This document shows, in pieces, positions 42,895 through 51,538 of a stretch of 64,000 nucleotides of DNA (positions are counted from its first letter, which is position 1; every line of letters starts with the position of its first letter). Made by a program: the position numbers and the translations under genes. Source of the stretch: SZUA-309 sp965215995 (GTDB taxonomy: Bacteria > Pseudomonadota > Gammaproteobacteria > Pseudomonadales > Azotimanducaceae); NCBI GenBank assembly GCA_965215995.1, contig OZ244128.1, positions 124,001 to 188,000 of the forward strand, read 5' to 3'. The notes under the pieces were generated by a model. That model searched no databases. It saw nothing but the letters and a program-made list of their open reading frames with translations, and was not told the origin of the DNA.

Positions 42895-44055
42895 ATGACG
42901 ACAAAGGAACTCTTGCCAGAAATGGCAGGCTACCAGGAAGCCCTGAACAGTCAGCGCGAGCTGGAAGCGATTGGTCAGAACTTCACCGATGTGAAGGGTA
43001 ACGTTGCGGCAATCGTCGGCCAGCTCCACCCAAAACGCCTATCACTGGTAGTGGCGGAAATCATCGACGAAACAGCATCTGCCAAGACGTTACGGATGAA
43101 ATCTGAGAACGGTCCGTTACCGCCTTTTCAGGCCGGTCAGTATGTCAATCTGTTCGTGACCATCGATGGGGTAAATACGGCGCGGCCGTTTTCCATCTCA
43201 TCGGGTCCATCGCAAGGCACCCACTACGACCTGACCATACGTCGGGCACCAGATGGCTTCGTTTCGAGCTATCTTCTGGATGAAGTCAAGGTCGGCATGC
43301 GATTCGAAAGCACCGGTCCCATGGGCGCTTTTTTTCACAACCCGCTCTTTCATACCAGTGATCGCGTGTTTCTGGCTGGAGGTTCCGGTATCGCTCCGGC
43401 CATGAGCATGGCGCTCGACATCATCGCTCACAACTTGCCAGATCGGCTTCATATCATTTACGGATCCAGACGGCTGGATGACATCATTTTCCGTGAGCAG
43501 CTGGAGACCCTCGAGCAAGCACACGATTTCCTAACAGTGACCCAGGTGATCTCCGAACCCCCTCCTTCATTCACTGGTCGAACTGGTTTTCTGAATGCAG
43601 CGCTCATCTCTGAGGCCGTCGGTGAGCTTGAAACAAAAACGTTCTATGTCTGCGGTCCTGCAGTGATGAACGAGTTCTGCGAGGCTGAGCTTGCCCGGTT
43701 AGGGATCTCACCGACACGAATTCGCGTCGACACCAGTGGCGCACCAAGCAAGCCCAGCGAGTTTGAACACTGGCCGAACGAAGTCTCAGAAGAGGCCGAA
43801 GTCACTGTGACCGTGCATGGCCGAGGGAGCTTTCAAGCCAGAACGGGTGAGCCGCTCTTGAACGCCCTGGAACGAAACGGCTTCTTTGTGGAAAACGCTT
43901 GCCGATCGGGCGAATGCAGCTTGTGCCGCGTAAAAGTACTAGCCGGCGAGGTCGTGGACGCCCCGCAAAGTCGACTTCGACAGTCTGACCGGCAGTTCCA
44001 ATGGCACCATGCCTGTGTGACCTATCCGGTCGGAAACATCGAAATCCTCTTCTAA
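42895..44055 (+). CDS. FNR-type reductase with C-terminal [2Fe-2S] ferredoxin domain
   Basis: This 386-residue protein has a short helical N-terminal extension (about 45 residues) and an FAD domain with ARPFSISSG and MGAFFHN. The NAD(P) domain has FLAGGSGIAPAMSM and TFYVCGPAVM. The C-terminal plant-type ferredoxin has CRSGECSLC plus a distal Cys in HHACVTYP. Such proteins pass electrons from NAD(P)H to oxygenases or other redox partners. No oxygenase is adjacent; the CrtI-like enzyme just upstream is the obvious partner. Confidence 0.9.
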   Translation: MTTKELLPEMAGYQEALNSQRELEAIGQNFTDVKGNVAAIVGQLHPKRLSLVVAEIIDETASAKTLRMKSENGPLPPFQAGQYVNLFVTIDGVNTARPFSISSGPSQGTHYDLTIRRAPDGFVSSYLLDEVKVGMRFESTGPMGAFFHNPLFHTSDRVFLAGGSGIAPAMSMALDIIAHNLPDRLHIIYGSRRLDDIIFREQLETLEQAHDFLTVTQVISEPPPSFTGRTGFLNAALISEAVGELETKTFYVCGPAVMNEFCEAELARLGISPTRIRVDTSGAPSKPSEFEHWPNEVSEEAEVTVTVHGRGSFQARTGEPLLNALERNGFFVENACRSGECSLCRVKVLAGEVVDAPQSRLRQSDRQFQWHHACVTYPVGNIEILF

Positions 44056-44072
44056 TCGTCCGAGACAATCAA

Positions 44073-44270
44073 ATGAAAGCAAGAAGCTGGTTCAGACTCA
44101 TTCACATCGCCGGAGCCGCCTGCCTTGGCACGCTTGTGTACTCGCCGTGGGTGGAAAACCCGACATTTCTGCTGCTGAATCAAGTCGTCACGGTACCGGT
44201 CCTGACGGCGACTGGATTGTGGATGTGGCTTGGACACAGATGGAAGCGTAGGAATCTCCATAGGGACTAG
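44073..44270 (+). CDS. Small two-helix membrane protein
   Basis: A 65-residue protein beginning MKARSWFRLIHIAGAACLG with two hydrophobic segments (about 10-25 and 35-54) and a basic C-terminus (HRWKRRNLHRD). It follows the reductase gene by 17 bases and its frame is tightly placed at the operon end. The stop shares the CTAG tetramer (44267-44270) with the convergent gene's stop. No family is recognised; a membrane anchor for the reductase or transporter is possible. Confidence 0.65.
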   Translation: MKARSWFRLIHIAGAACLGTLVYSPWVENPTFLLLNQVVTVPVLTATGLWMWLGHRWKRRNLHRD

Positions 44271-45085
44271 TTGAGCGTCTCGCGTGCGCACTCAATGGCC
44301 ATCGCCAATACCTTCTCCAGGTCCGTCGACTCGTCTATTCGGCTGGCGACCCAGACCAGCGAGGTGAACCCAACCGTATGCCAGTACAGAGGATCAGGTG
44401 CTTCGGGCAGTTGCACCGGAGTTGGCCATGGCGTGCAGTAAAAGTAGGGTTCCGCATAGCTCTCGTCGCCTGGTGACAGTCCCACTCCGATCGACCTGGC
44501 GGTTTCCGGGTCACCCCCATCAAGAACGAATAGCGCTGCGAGATCGTAGTGATGAGGCCAGCAGCGAACATCGGGTGGTGACACCGCAATGTCGTGAAAG
44601 CGCTCTACCAGGGTCGTTAAAACACTGTTGGCGCGGGCGTACCACGCACCAAGCGTGGCGAGTTCAGCAGCCGCATTCGCATCGGCGAATCCGGTGAAGT
44701 CAGCTGCATCCAACTCGTAAGGCATTGCTGCCTGATCGGTGGTCTGCAGATCCACCCCGGAAAGAAGTTGATCGCACCAGTCCCTGATCTCGTATTGACC
44801 GGCTCCCGCCAGATCCAGCGAGTCCACCACCATGTTGTCTGCCATCCAGAGGAGCGAATGAGACCTGAAACTGAATCCAAGTTGACGGCGTTGATCCACA
44901 TCCAGCGGGTGACTGACGAGCGCGTGCTCGCCCTCGCTCCATCCCAGATTCGAATGACTGTCGTCCGCCCTGGGCTTGAGATTCGCCCTGGCTGCGCGCG
45001 AAGGCCATTGCACCGCAGCATGGCTCAACTGCCGCACTCGAACGAGCTCTGTCGGCGGCAATGCAAACACTGTCTCCTCGGTCAA
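44267..45085 (-). CDS. Conserved-looking protein of unknown function
   Basis: A 272-residue soluble protein. It is rich in Trp and acidic residues and has PPDVRCWPHHYDLAALF, ARSIGVGLSPGDESYAEPYF and PLYWHTVGFTSLVWVA. These look like conserved blocks of an uncharacterised family, but I cannot name it reliably. No signal or membrane segment is visible. It lies 10 bases downstream of the Rieske-ThDP gene on the same strand and is probably co-transcribed. Confidence 0.75.
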   Translation of the reverse strand: MTEETVFALPPTELVRVRQLSHAAVQWPSRAARANLKPRADDSHSNLGWSEGEHALVSHPLDVDQRRQLGFSFRSHSLLWMADNMVVDSLDLAGAGQYEIRDWCDQLLSGVDLQTTDQAAMPYELDAADFTGFADANAAAELATLGAWYARANSVLTTLVERFHDIAVSPPDVRCWPHHYDLAALFVLDGGDPETARSIGVGLSPGDESYAEPYFYCTPWPTPVQLPEAPDPLYWHTVGFTSLVWVASRIDESTDLEKVLAMAIECARETLN

Positions 45086-45095
45086 GCTGATTCTC

Positions 45096-47069
45096 CTAAA
45101 CCAATTCCGCGTCAGTCATGATCTCCACCAATGCCGGTCCATCGTGCTCGAGAGCACTGGCAAGTGCGTCTTCAAGCTCCGTCGCACTGGTGACTCTGAT
45201 TCCCCGTGCACCGCAGAGTTGTGCGTACTCGGCAAAGTTTGGGTTGTGGAGGTCCGTCTCCCAAACGTCCCACTCCCCGGCACGTTGCTCTTTGGAGATC
45301 TTGCCGAGCTCACCGTTGTGCAGCAGAACATGGGTGATATCCATGTTGTACTTAACCAGGGTCGTCAGTTCGGCTAAGTACTGGCCCAAGCCTCCATCCC
45401 CAGAAATCGAAATCACCTTTCGTCCGGCGAATTCATCCAGATCCTGCGTTGCACACCATGCTCCCATGGCCGCGGGCAAACTGAATCCGATTGATCCCAG
45501 ATAACCCGACATCAACACCCGCTGTTCCTGGCACTCGAAATACCGACCAAAGGAGTAGGTGTTGTTGCCGACGTCGACTGCAATGATCGCGTCAGCCGGA
45601 GCCTTCGATGACAAAGCGCTGAACACGGTTGCAGAGCTCATCCCACGACCGCGATCATCGCCCTGGCGACTCCGTTTCTCGTCTCGCCAAGCAGCCCACC
45701 TGGCAGCCAGCTCCGGAAGCTGATCCTGTGCGGCAAGCGAGCCAGGCATCTTCTCAAGCCAACCTTGCACGGTTCGACCGATCTCACCGAGCACGGGACA
45801 GTCGACAGGGTGAAACTTACCGAGCTGCATCGCTTCGAAATCGACCTGAACGATCGGTTTCTTTCGCTCAATCCCCGTGTGATTGGAAAACGACGAGCCG
45901 AGAGCCACGATCAGGTCACACTCGTTCATGAACCACGACGCGATCGGTGTGCCGGAACGACCCAACACACCGCCGGCATTCGGGTGGTGGTCGGAGATCT
46001 GGCCTTTTGCCTTGAACGTGGTGACCACTGGCGCTTTCAGCCGCTCCGCGAGCTCGATGATCGGCGCCATCGCCAGGCGTGCCCCGTATCCCACAACGAT
46101 GAGCGGCCGCTTGGCGTTGGCAATCGCAGTCAGCGCTGCAACCGTACTCTCTTCATCAGGCGCGATGCCCACATGGCCCAGACGGCCGGATGGAGTCTCT
46201 GCAACGGCACCATTCGCGGGCAGTGTCTGCACATCATCCGGAAATATCAGATGTGCCACGTCCCGTTCGACAATCGCAGTTTTGCAGGCCAGCGACATGA
46301 GCTCCGCATGGTTGGAGCTCGGCAATACCGATTGGCTGAATTGCGTGACGGCTTCGAATGCCGAGTGCAGGTCGATGTCCTGGAATGCTCCCGGACCAAA
46401 AACCTGAGTCTGAACCTGGCCAGTCAGTGCCAGCACGGGCGCTCGATCGACCTTGGCATCCCATAGCCCCGTCATGAGATTCGTGGCACCCGGCCCGGCA
46501 ATGGTCAAACACGCGGCCGGTCTGCCGCTCAGCTTCGCATAGCCAGAGCAAGCAAACGCAGCGGCACCTTCGTGTCGAATCCCCACATAGCTCAGATGAC
46601 CGGCCACCGTCTGACGGCGGAGCGCGTCGGCGAGGCCGAGATTCGAATGTCCCACCATGCCGAACACACGTTTGATACCCCAGCTAACCAGGGTTTCTGC
46701 CATAACATCGGTAATCGTCGGCGTATGGGACACGGGTACATCAACCGCCACGTAGATCCCGTCCTCACGCACCTCCACCGGGAAGATCTCCTGCCCCGAG
46801 TCCTCGTGGCCACCCGGCGGTTTTCCGGTCAGTGGGTGAAAGTCCCAGCCGTGCCACGGACAGCGCAGCCAACACTGGCCATCAACTCCATCTTCGATGG
46901 AACCCTCTCCAAGCGGCCCACCCTGATGTGGGCAGCGGTTGTCCATGGCGCTGTACTGCCCCTCGTAGTGGACCAGGGCCAAGGATTTGTTATCAACGGT
47001 AACCGTTTTGACGCGCCGGTCGGGAAGCTCATCTAACTCGGCAACCTTGTGCCATTCCGTTTCAGTCAT
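45096..47069 (-). CDS. Fusion of Rieske ferredoxin domain and ThDP-dependent enzyme
   Basis: This is a 657-residue protein. Residues 1-110 are a complete Rieske [2Fe-2S] domain: CPHQGG (Cys46, His48) and CPWHGWDF (Cys70, His73). From about residue 115 a pyruvate-oxidase/acetolactate-synthase-like ThDP enzyme follows. It has GIRHEGAAAFACSGYA (catalytic Glu), LTIAGPGATNLMTGL, a central domain and the cofactor motif SGDGGLGQ with a downstream HN. No junction stop or ribosome site separates the parts. The architecture implies that electrons released by decarboxylating a 2-oxoacid may pass to or from the Rieske cluster. It starts in an ATGA overlap with a membrane-protein gene. Confidence 0.9.
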   Translation of the reverse strand: MTETEWHKVAELDELPDRRVKTVTVDNKSLALVHYEGQYSAMDNRCPHQGGPLGEGSIEDGVDGQCWLRCPWHGWDFHPLTGKPPGGHEDSGQEIFPVEVREDGIYVAVDVPVSHTPTITDVMAETLVSWGIKRVFGMVGHSNLGLADALRRQTVAGHLSYVGIRHEGAAAFACSGYAKLSGRPAACLTIAGPGATNLMTGLWDAKVDRAPVLALTGQVQTQVFGPGAFQDIDLHSAFEAVTQFSQSVLPSSNHAELMSLACKTAIVERDVAHLIFPDDVQTLPANGAVAETPSGRLGHVGIAPDEESTVAALTAIANAKRPLIVVGYGARLAMAPIIELAERLKAPVVTTFKAKGQISDHHPNAGGVLGRSGTPIASWFMNECDLIVALGSSFSNHTGIERKKPIVQVDFEAMQLGKFHPVDCPVLGEIGRTVQGWLEKMPGSLAAQDQLPELAARWAAWRDEKRSRQGDDRGRGMSSATVFSALSSKAPADAIIAVDVGNNTYSFGRYFECQEQRVLMSGYLGSIGFSLPAAMGAWCATQDLDEFAGRKVISISGDGGLGQYLAELTTLVKYNMDITHVLLHNGELGKISKEQRAGEWDVWETDLHNPNFAEYAQLCGARGIRVTSATELEDALASALEHDGPALVEIMTDAELV

Positions 47070-47404
47070 GTTGTCTGCTCTCTGATGTCCTGGATTTCTT
47101 TGTTCAGGAAGTAGGCGATCACGGTCCTCAGCACGACGATTCCTGCCAGGAAGTACAGGTCTTCCAACGTGCGGGTGACAACCGAGTGCAGCAGATCAGA
47201 AATGATCATCAGCTCCAGCGCAAACACCAGATAGGTACCAAGGTTGCAGCGAATCATCTGAATCCTGCCGATCGCTCCGGCGTCGGCTGGACTGGCAAGG
47301 ACCGGCACAAACCGGATGACGGCCAGCACGAATCCGAGCAGCACGATGACCACACCAACCATGTCTACCGTAAGGGCCGTCCATTCCAGAATCTCGAGGC
47401 TCAA
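47066..47404 (-). CDS. DUF1622-like membrane protein
   Basis: A protein of about 112 residues with hydrophobic segments at VGVVIVLLGFVLAVIRFV, TYLVFALELMIISDLL and a third region, interspersed with conserved-looking polar residues. It resembles the DUF1622 family of small inner-membrane proteins. No ATG precedes the conserved part; the TTG at 47404 overlaps the upstream stop (TTGA) and is chosen. Its stop overlaps the Rieske-ThDP start (ATGA), so it is tightly coupled. Function unknown; it may anchor the redox enzyme. Confidence 0.72.
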   Translation of the reverse strand: MSLEILEWTALTVDMVGVVIVLLGFVLAVIRFVPVLASPADAGAIGRIQMIRCNLGTYLVFALELMIISDLLHSVVTRTLEDLYFLAGIVVLRTVIAYFLNKEIQDIREQTT

Positions 47405-48159
47405 CGCTTGTGTTCCGGACTGTGGAAATCCGTCTGGCACCCCGCCTGCCATACCTCCGGCTGGTTGCCGTGCGCCGGAATCCCTCCTGCGTCCTTGAGC
47501 ATGCGCGCCACGTGCAGGCAATTCCAAACCAGGAAGGTGGTGTTGCGGTTGGTGAAGTCGTTCTCCGGACCGCCGGACCCCGGATCCATATAAGACGGCC
47601 CAGGCCCGGCCTCGCCCATCCAGCCCGCGTCAGCCTGTGGCGGTACCGTGTAACCGATGTGCGAGAGCGAAAACAAGATGTTCATCGCGCAATGCTTGAC
47701 GCCGTCTTCATTGCCCGTGATCAACGTAGCGCCGACCTTCCCGTAGTCCCGGTACTGACCTTTGTCGTTGAAGCTGTGTGTGTAGCCATACATGCGCTCG
47801 AGCACGCGATTGCATACCGAGCTTTTCTCTCCGAGCCAGACCGACGTTCCTATGATCAGAATGTCGCATGCGTCTACCTTCGACTGGATCTCGGGCCAGT
47901 CGTCACGTTCATAGCCATCGACACCGGCGTAGTTCTGCTCCAGTCCCGCCGGGATCTCGAAATCGACGGGCCTCAAAATCTCGGTCCGCACGCCGTTGGC
48001 TTGAAACACCCCCTCGGCTACTTTGAGTAGACCTTCAGTGTGTGACAGGTTCGGTGAGCGCGTGAGCGTGCAATTCAGCATCAGCACGCTGAGATCGTCG
48101 TAGCTCGCCGGAGGCTGGGTACACTGCTCAGCAGTGATGGTCTGAAGTTGCTCAGTCAT
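47401..48159 (-). CDS. Flavodoxin-like/NADPH-dependent FMN reductase-family protein
   Basis: A 252-residue protein with a flavodoxin-type fold. LSVLMLNCTLTRSPNLSHTEG is the phosphate-binding loop, CDILIIGTSVWLGEKSSVC the second flavin loop and YGKVGATLITGNEDGVKHC the third. This pattern fits NAD(P)H-dependent FMN reductase/flavodoxin-like enzymes. It is the first gene of the minus-strand group leading to the DUF1622-like and Rieske-ThDP genes, so it could supply or accept electrons for the fusion enzyme. Confidence 0.85.
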   Translation of the reverse strand: MTEQLQTITAEQCTQPPASYDDLSVLMLNCTLTRSPNLSHTEGLLKVAEGVFQANGVRTEILRPVDFEIPAGLEQNYAGVDGYERDDWPEIQSKVDACDILIIGTSVWLGEKSSVCNRVLERMYGYTHSFNDKGQYRDYGKVGATLITGNEDGVKHCAMNILFSLSHIGYTVPPQADAGWMGEAGPGPSYMDPGSGGPENDFTNRNTTFLVWNCLHVARMLKDAGGIPAHGNQPEVWQAGCQTDFHSPEHKR

Positions 48160-48256
48160 TGCGCTGTTTCCTGTCTGTTTTTCAAAAATTCAACCCGCTG
48201 GTGCCAACTCACCACGGTCGACAGCAACGTTATCACTGGGGTTAGATACAGCGCGG

Positions 48257-49201
48257 GTGGAAAAGGTTACAGATGATCGGACGTATTCGAGGCAGCAGTT
48301 GGTGAGCGAGCGTGAGACACATGGCGAACCACCCGTCTCACGACTGGAGGTGAATCGTGCATTTCTCGAGGAACATGTGCCCTGGATGCTGACGCTCACC
48401 CGCCGGGTGCTGTCTGACGACCATCTGGCAGAGGATGCCGTACAGGAGGCACTCCTTGCCGCGCACGCCAACAGCAGCAGCTTCGAAGGCAGGTCCGCTG
48501 TTCGTACCTGGCTCTACCGGGTGACCCTGAACGCAGCGCTTCGGCTGCAGCGGAAACGTGATCCTGAACCCTGCGATATCGATCAGCTGCAAGCGTCGTT
48601 CGATGCCAATGCCTGCCGGATCGAGGAGCCGTGGGGGACACTCCCGGTGGTGGAGGACGTTGTGGAACAGGCGGAGCTGCGGGCTTTTGTGCAGCAATGC
48701 GTAGACCGTCTGCCGGAGAACTACCGGGTCTGTCTGCAGCTGCGTGATTTAGAGGAGCTGACTGTTAAAGAAGTGTCGCAAGTCCTTGAAATTAGTGAAC
48801 AAAATGTCAAGGTGCGTACTCACCGGGCCCGTGCCGCACTCAAGCATCTACTGGAGCCAATGTTAAGAGGTAGACCAGTCCAACAGGCTGTACCGGCACC
48901 CGAGCCCAAACCCTCACTCGCGCGTGCAGTGAAAGGCGTCATGATGGCGTACATGCCAATGATGATTACCTGTGAGCAATTCGAAGACTTCATCATCGAC
49001 TACCTTGAAGGCGATCTGCCTGAGAAGAAACGCAAGCTGTTCGAGTTCCACATTCGGACTTGTCGAGAGTGTCGCGAATACCTGGCGGCATATGAGCGTG
49101 CTCGCGATGTGGCTATTGAAAGCTCTCGCAGGGTATCGACGTTGGAGGAAGTGCCGAGGGATCTTCTGGAAGCAGTTACCCAGACTTTGTCTGACCATTA
49201 G
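48257..49201 (+). CDS. ECF sigma factor fused to zinc-finger anti-sigma domain
   Basis: A protein of about 314 residues. Sigma region 2 spans about 32-100 (DDHLAEDAVQEALLAAH, RTWLYRVTLNAALRLQRKR). Region 4 spans about 140-205 (LRDLEELTVKEVSQVLEIS, VKVRTHRARAALK). A Pro-rich linker leads to a C-terminal zinc-binding anti-sigma domain (ITCEQFEDFIIDYLEGDL, then HIRTCREC, the HxxxCxxC signature). Normally these domains are separate proteins. The fusion suggests an intramolecular switch, perhaps redox- or metal-sensitive. The start is GTG at 48257; GTG at 48302 is an alternative. It is upstream of the dodecin/protease region. Confidence 0.85.
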   Translation: MEKVTDDRTYSRQQLVSERETHGEPPVSRLEVNRAFLEEHVPWMLTLTRRVLSDDHLAEDAVQEALLAAHANSSSFEGRSAVRTWLYRVTLNAALRLQRKRDPEPCDIDQLQASFDANACRIEEPWGTLPVVEDVVEQAELRAFVQQCVDRLPENYRVCLQLRDLEELTVKEVSQVLEISEQNVKVRTHRARAALKHLLEPMLRGRPVQQAVPAPEPKPSLARAVKGVMMAYMPMMITCEQFEDFIIDYLEGDLPEKKRKLFEFHIRTCRECREYLAAYERARDVAIESSRRVSTLEEVPRDLLEAVTQTLSDH

Positions 49202-49344
49202 CCTGAGACTCTGAAGGCCTCCATTCCAGGGCAAGAAAGCACGTCCGTTCATGTAACCTTCTGTCTCGAGTGTGCATCCAAACTGAGAGGGCGAAAGAAG
49301 TTCCTCCCCTTCAACCCCAAAAAAGCCAGGCAGGGAGACCGATC

Positions 49345-49692
49345 ATGGAGCAGGCACTCGGATTGTGGGTAGCGCCTGTGTTGATGATCCCTGGCATGGC
49401 GCTGCTGGTCATATCAACGGGCAATCGCTACGGCCAACTTCTCGTTCATCTGGCTGAGGCTGGGGGTGAGCGGAATCTCATCAAGCAATTACAGGTGCTG
49501 CGATGTGCACTGTTAGCGCTGTATGTGGGCATCGCCTTACACGCTGTTGCCGGACTTCTCGGTGGTCTCCTGTTCTTCGACCACGACACATCGAAGACGC
49601 TCATGCAGGTCTTGAGCTGCATGGGCGTTGGCTGCCTGCTGATTGCGAGTGTCGCCCTGACCACCGACGTACTGCGAAACCCCGTGGCATAG
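49345..49692 (+). CDS. DUF2721-like small membrane protein
   Basis: A 115-residue protein starting at ATG 49345 with GGGAG 8 bases upstream. Three hydrophobic segments are visible (about 4-24, 48-75, 85-108), with TGNRYGQLLVHLAE between the first two, reminiscent of the DUF2721 family. Function unknown. It lies in a run of short plus-strand genes between the sigma factor and dodecin genes. Confidence 0.72.
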   Translation: MEQALGLWVAPVLMIPGMALLVISTGNRYGQLLVHLAEAGGERNLIKQLQVLRCALLALYVGIALHAVAGLLGGLLFFDHDTSKTLMQVLSCMGVGCLLIASVALTTDVLRNPVA

Positions 49693-49853
49693 GTGTTATT
49701 CGATGTTGCGTCCCGCCAGGGCATCTTCCGCGAACGGGCTTGATCGTCACCGATCTGGATTGACCCCTGATAGCGGCGGGTTCAGCAGATTGGTATTGCC
49801 GTCCCCCGCCCTCTCGGCGCATATTCAGGGATACGCAATCCGAGGACAAAACC

Positions 49854-50075
49854 ATGTCGGACCACGTTTACAAGATCATCCAGTTGACCGGCACCTCCAC
49901 CGAGAGCATTGAGCAGGCAGTGCAGACGGCAGTGAGCCGCGCCTCCGAAACCCTCCACAACCTGCGCTGGTTCGAGATGACCGAGTTGCGCGGAGATATC
50001 AGCGACGGCAAGGTGTCGCACTGGCAGGTCAGCCTCAAAGTCGGTTTCACGCTGGAAGACGACGCAGACGACTAG
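49854..50075 (+). CDS. Dodecin (flavin-binding)
   Basis: A 73-residue protein beginning MSDHVYKIIQLTGTSTESIE and continuing with NLRWFEMTELRGDISDGKV and HWQVSLKVGFTLEDD, an excellent full-length match to dodecin. Dodecins assemble as 12-mers that store or buffer flavins, with the Trp in NLRWFE stacking on the isoalloxazine ring. It fits a genome with many flavoenzymes and an extra riboflavin gene pair. It appears to be a single-gene unit. Confidence 0.93.
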   Translation: MSDHVYKIIQLTGTSTESIEQAVQTAVSRASETLHNLRWFEMTELRGDISDGKVSHWQVSLKVGFTLEDDADD

Positions 50076-50285
50076 GGGCATCATGGTGCACCTCGGCCGA
50101 TCTTCAGCCGCCAGTGACAAGAAGGTGCTGCACAGTGTTCTGCCCGATCGTATCAATTGGAATCTTATCTATGCGGTCGCGCAGGATCGGTGGTTTTTCA
50201 AGGGCTGACGTTCGTCGAGGATCTCATTACGCACGGAGCAATACGCACACGAGGAGTAGACATCCTCCGGTGAGGAGCAATCCTA

Positions 50286-51527
50286 TTGAACACCCTTGAA
50301 ATCCATCTCCTGGCGCTGGGAGTCACGCTGCTGCTCACCAGCTCTCCTACCTCAGCGGAGTCGCTGCCCGAAGGCCCGGGCCGGCAGGAGGTTGCGTCGT
50401 TGTGCTCCAACTGCCATGACATGCGGCCCATCGAGCGAAGCTCCGGGTACAGCCCGGCCGACTGGCGGACCCTCATCCGGACCATGATCAATATGCCGCC
50501 GGATACGGAGGATCGGATTACCGCCTACCTCGGCAAGCACTTTCCACCGAACGATCGTCGCACCCCAATTCTGATTTCAGGTCCGGTGGAGCTCGATTAC
50601 GAAACCTGGGTGGTGCCCACCCTCGGCCAGCGTGCCCGGGATCCGGTAGAGGCGCCGGATGGCAGCATCTGGTGGGTGGGTCAGTGGCTCGACATCGTCG
50701 GGCGGATCGATCCCGAGACCGGCAGCATGCGCGAGTACCCGTTGCCTGCAGGCGCCAAACCACACAGTGTTACGCCGGATTCCGATGGCAACATGTTCTA
50801 CCTCGGTAACAAGAACGCCACAATCGGCAAACTGGATCCTAGCACCGGCGATATCGTCGAGTTTCCAATGCCGGAGCCCGAGGCGAGAGATCCCCACACA
50901 GGGGAGTTCGACGCGGCCGGCCGGTTCTGGTTCACGCTGCAGCAGAGCAACCGGGTGGGTCGGCTGGATCCCAGCACGGGTGAGATCATATTGATGAAAC
51001 TCGATCGGCCGCGGTCACGTCCTTACGGCATCAAGATCGACGCAGATGGCGATGCGTGGGTGGCCTGCAACGGCGGGCCATGCCTGTATCGCTTTGAGCG
51101 CGACTCCATGGCGGCTACTCGAATTGATCTGCCGAACCAGGAGAGTCACGTTCGCCGACTCGACATTGCCGACGACGGAGTGATCTGGTACGTGAATTCC
51201 GGCGCAGGCCGTCTCGGACGATACGATCCGGCAACCGGTACTATACGCGAATGGCCATCACCCAGCGGGCCGAACTCACATCCCTATGCGATCCTCATCG
51301 TGGACGGCGCCATCTGGTACAACGAATCCGGGATGCGCCCGGACGCGCTGGTGCGGTTTAACCCGGCGACGGAGACATTCCAGAGCTGGCCCATCCCTTC
51401 CTCCGGTGTCTACTCCGGCATTCTCCGGCACATGCGCGCGGCCAGCAATGGGGATCTGCTGATTCACCAGAGCGCCACCAACCACATCATGCGGGTTAGC
51501 GTGAGCGAACCGGCGGGCGACGACTGA
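50286..51527 (+). CDS. Cytochrome c-Vgb-type beta-propeller fusion, secreted
   Basis: A 413-residue protein starting at TTG 50286 (GAGGAG 8 bases upstream) with a signal peptide (to about residue 24). A short heme module CSNCHDM lies near residue 40, like a single-heme cytochrome c domain. From about residue 100 to the end are repeats such as GRIDPETGSMREYPLP and GKLDPSTGDIVEFPMP, matching the virginiamycin-B-lyase-like (Vgb/streptogramin lyase) beta-propeller. A lyase role is unlikely to be literal; the fusion suggests a periplasmic redox-linked enzyme. Confidence 0.88.
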   Translation: MNTLEIHLLALGVTLLLTSSPTSAESLPEGPGRQEVASLCSNCHDMRPIERSSGYSPADWRTLIRTMINMPPDTEDRITAYLGKHFPPNDRRTPILISGPVELDYETWVVPTLGQRARDPVEAPDGSIWWVGQWLDIVGRIDPETGSMREYPLPAGAKPHSVTPDSDGNMFYLGNKNATIGKLDPSTGDIVEFPMPEPEARDPHTGEFDAAGRFWFTLQQSNRVGRLDPSTGEIILMKLDRPRSRPYGIKIDADGDAWVACNGGPCLYRFERDSMAATRIDLPNQESHVRRLDIADDGVIWYVNSGAGRLGRYDPATGTIREWPSPSGPNSHPYAILIVDGAIWYNESGMRPDALVRFNPATETFQSWPIPSSGVYSGILRHMRAASNGDLLIHQSATNHIMRVSVSEPAGDD

Positions 51528-51538
51528 ATCGACTCGGA

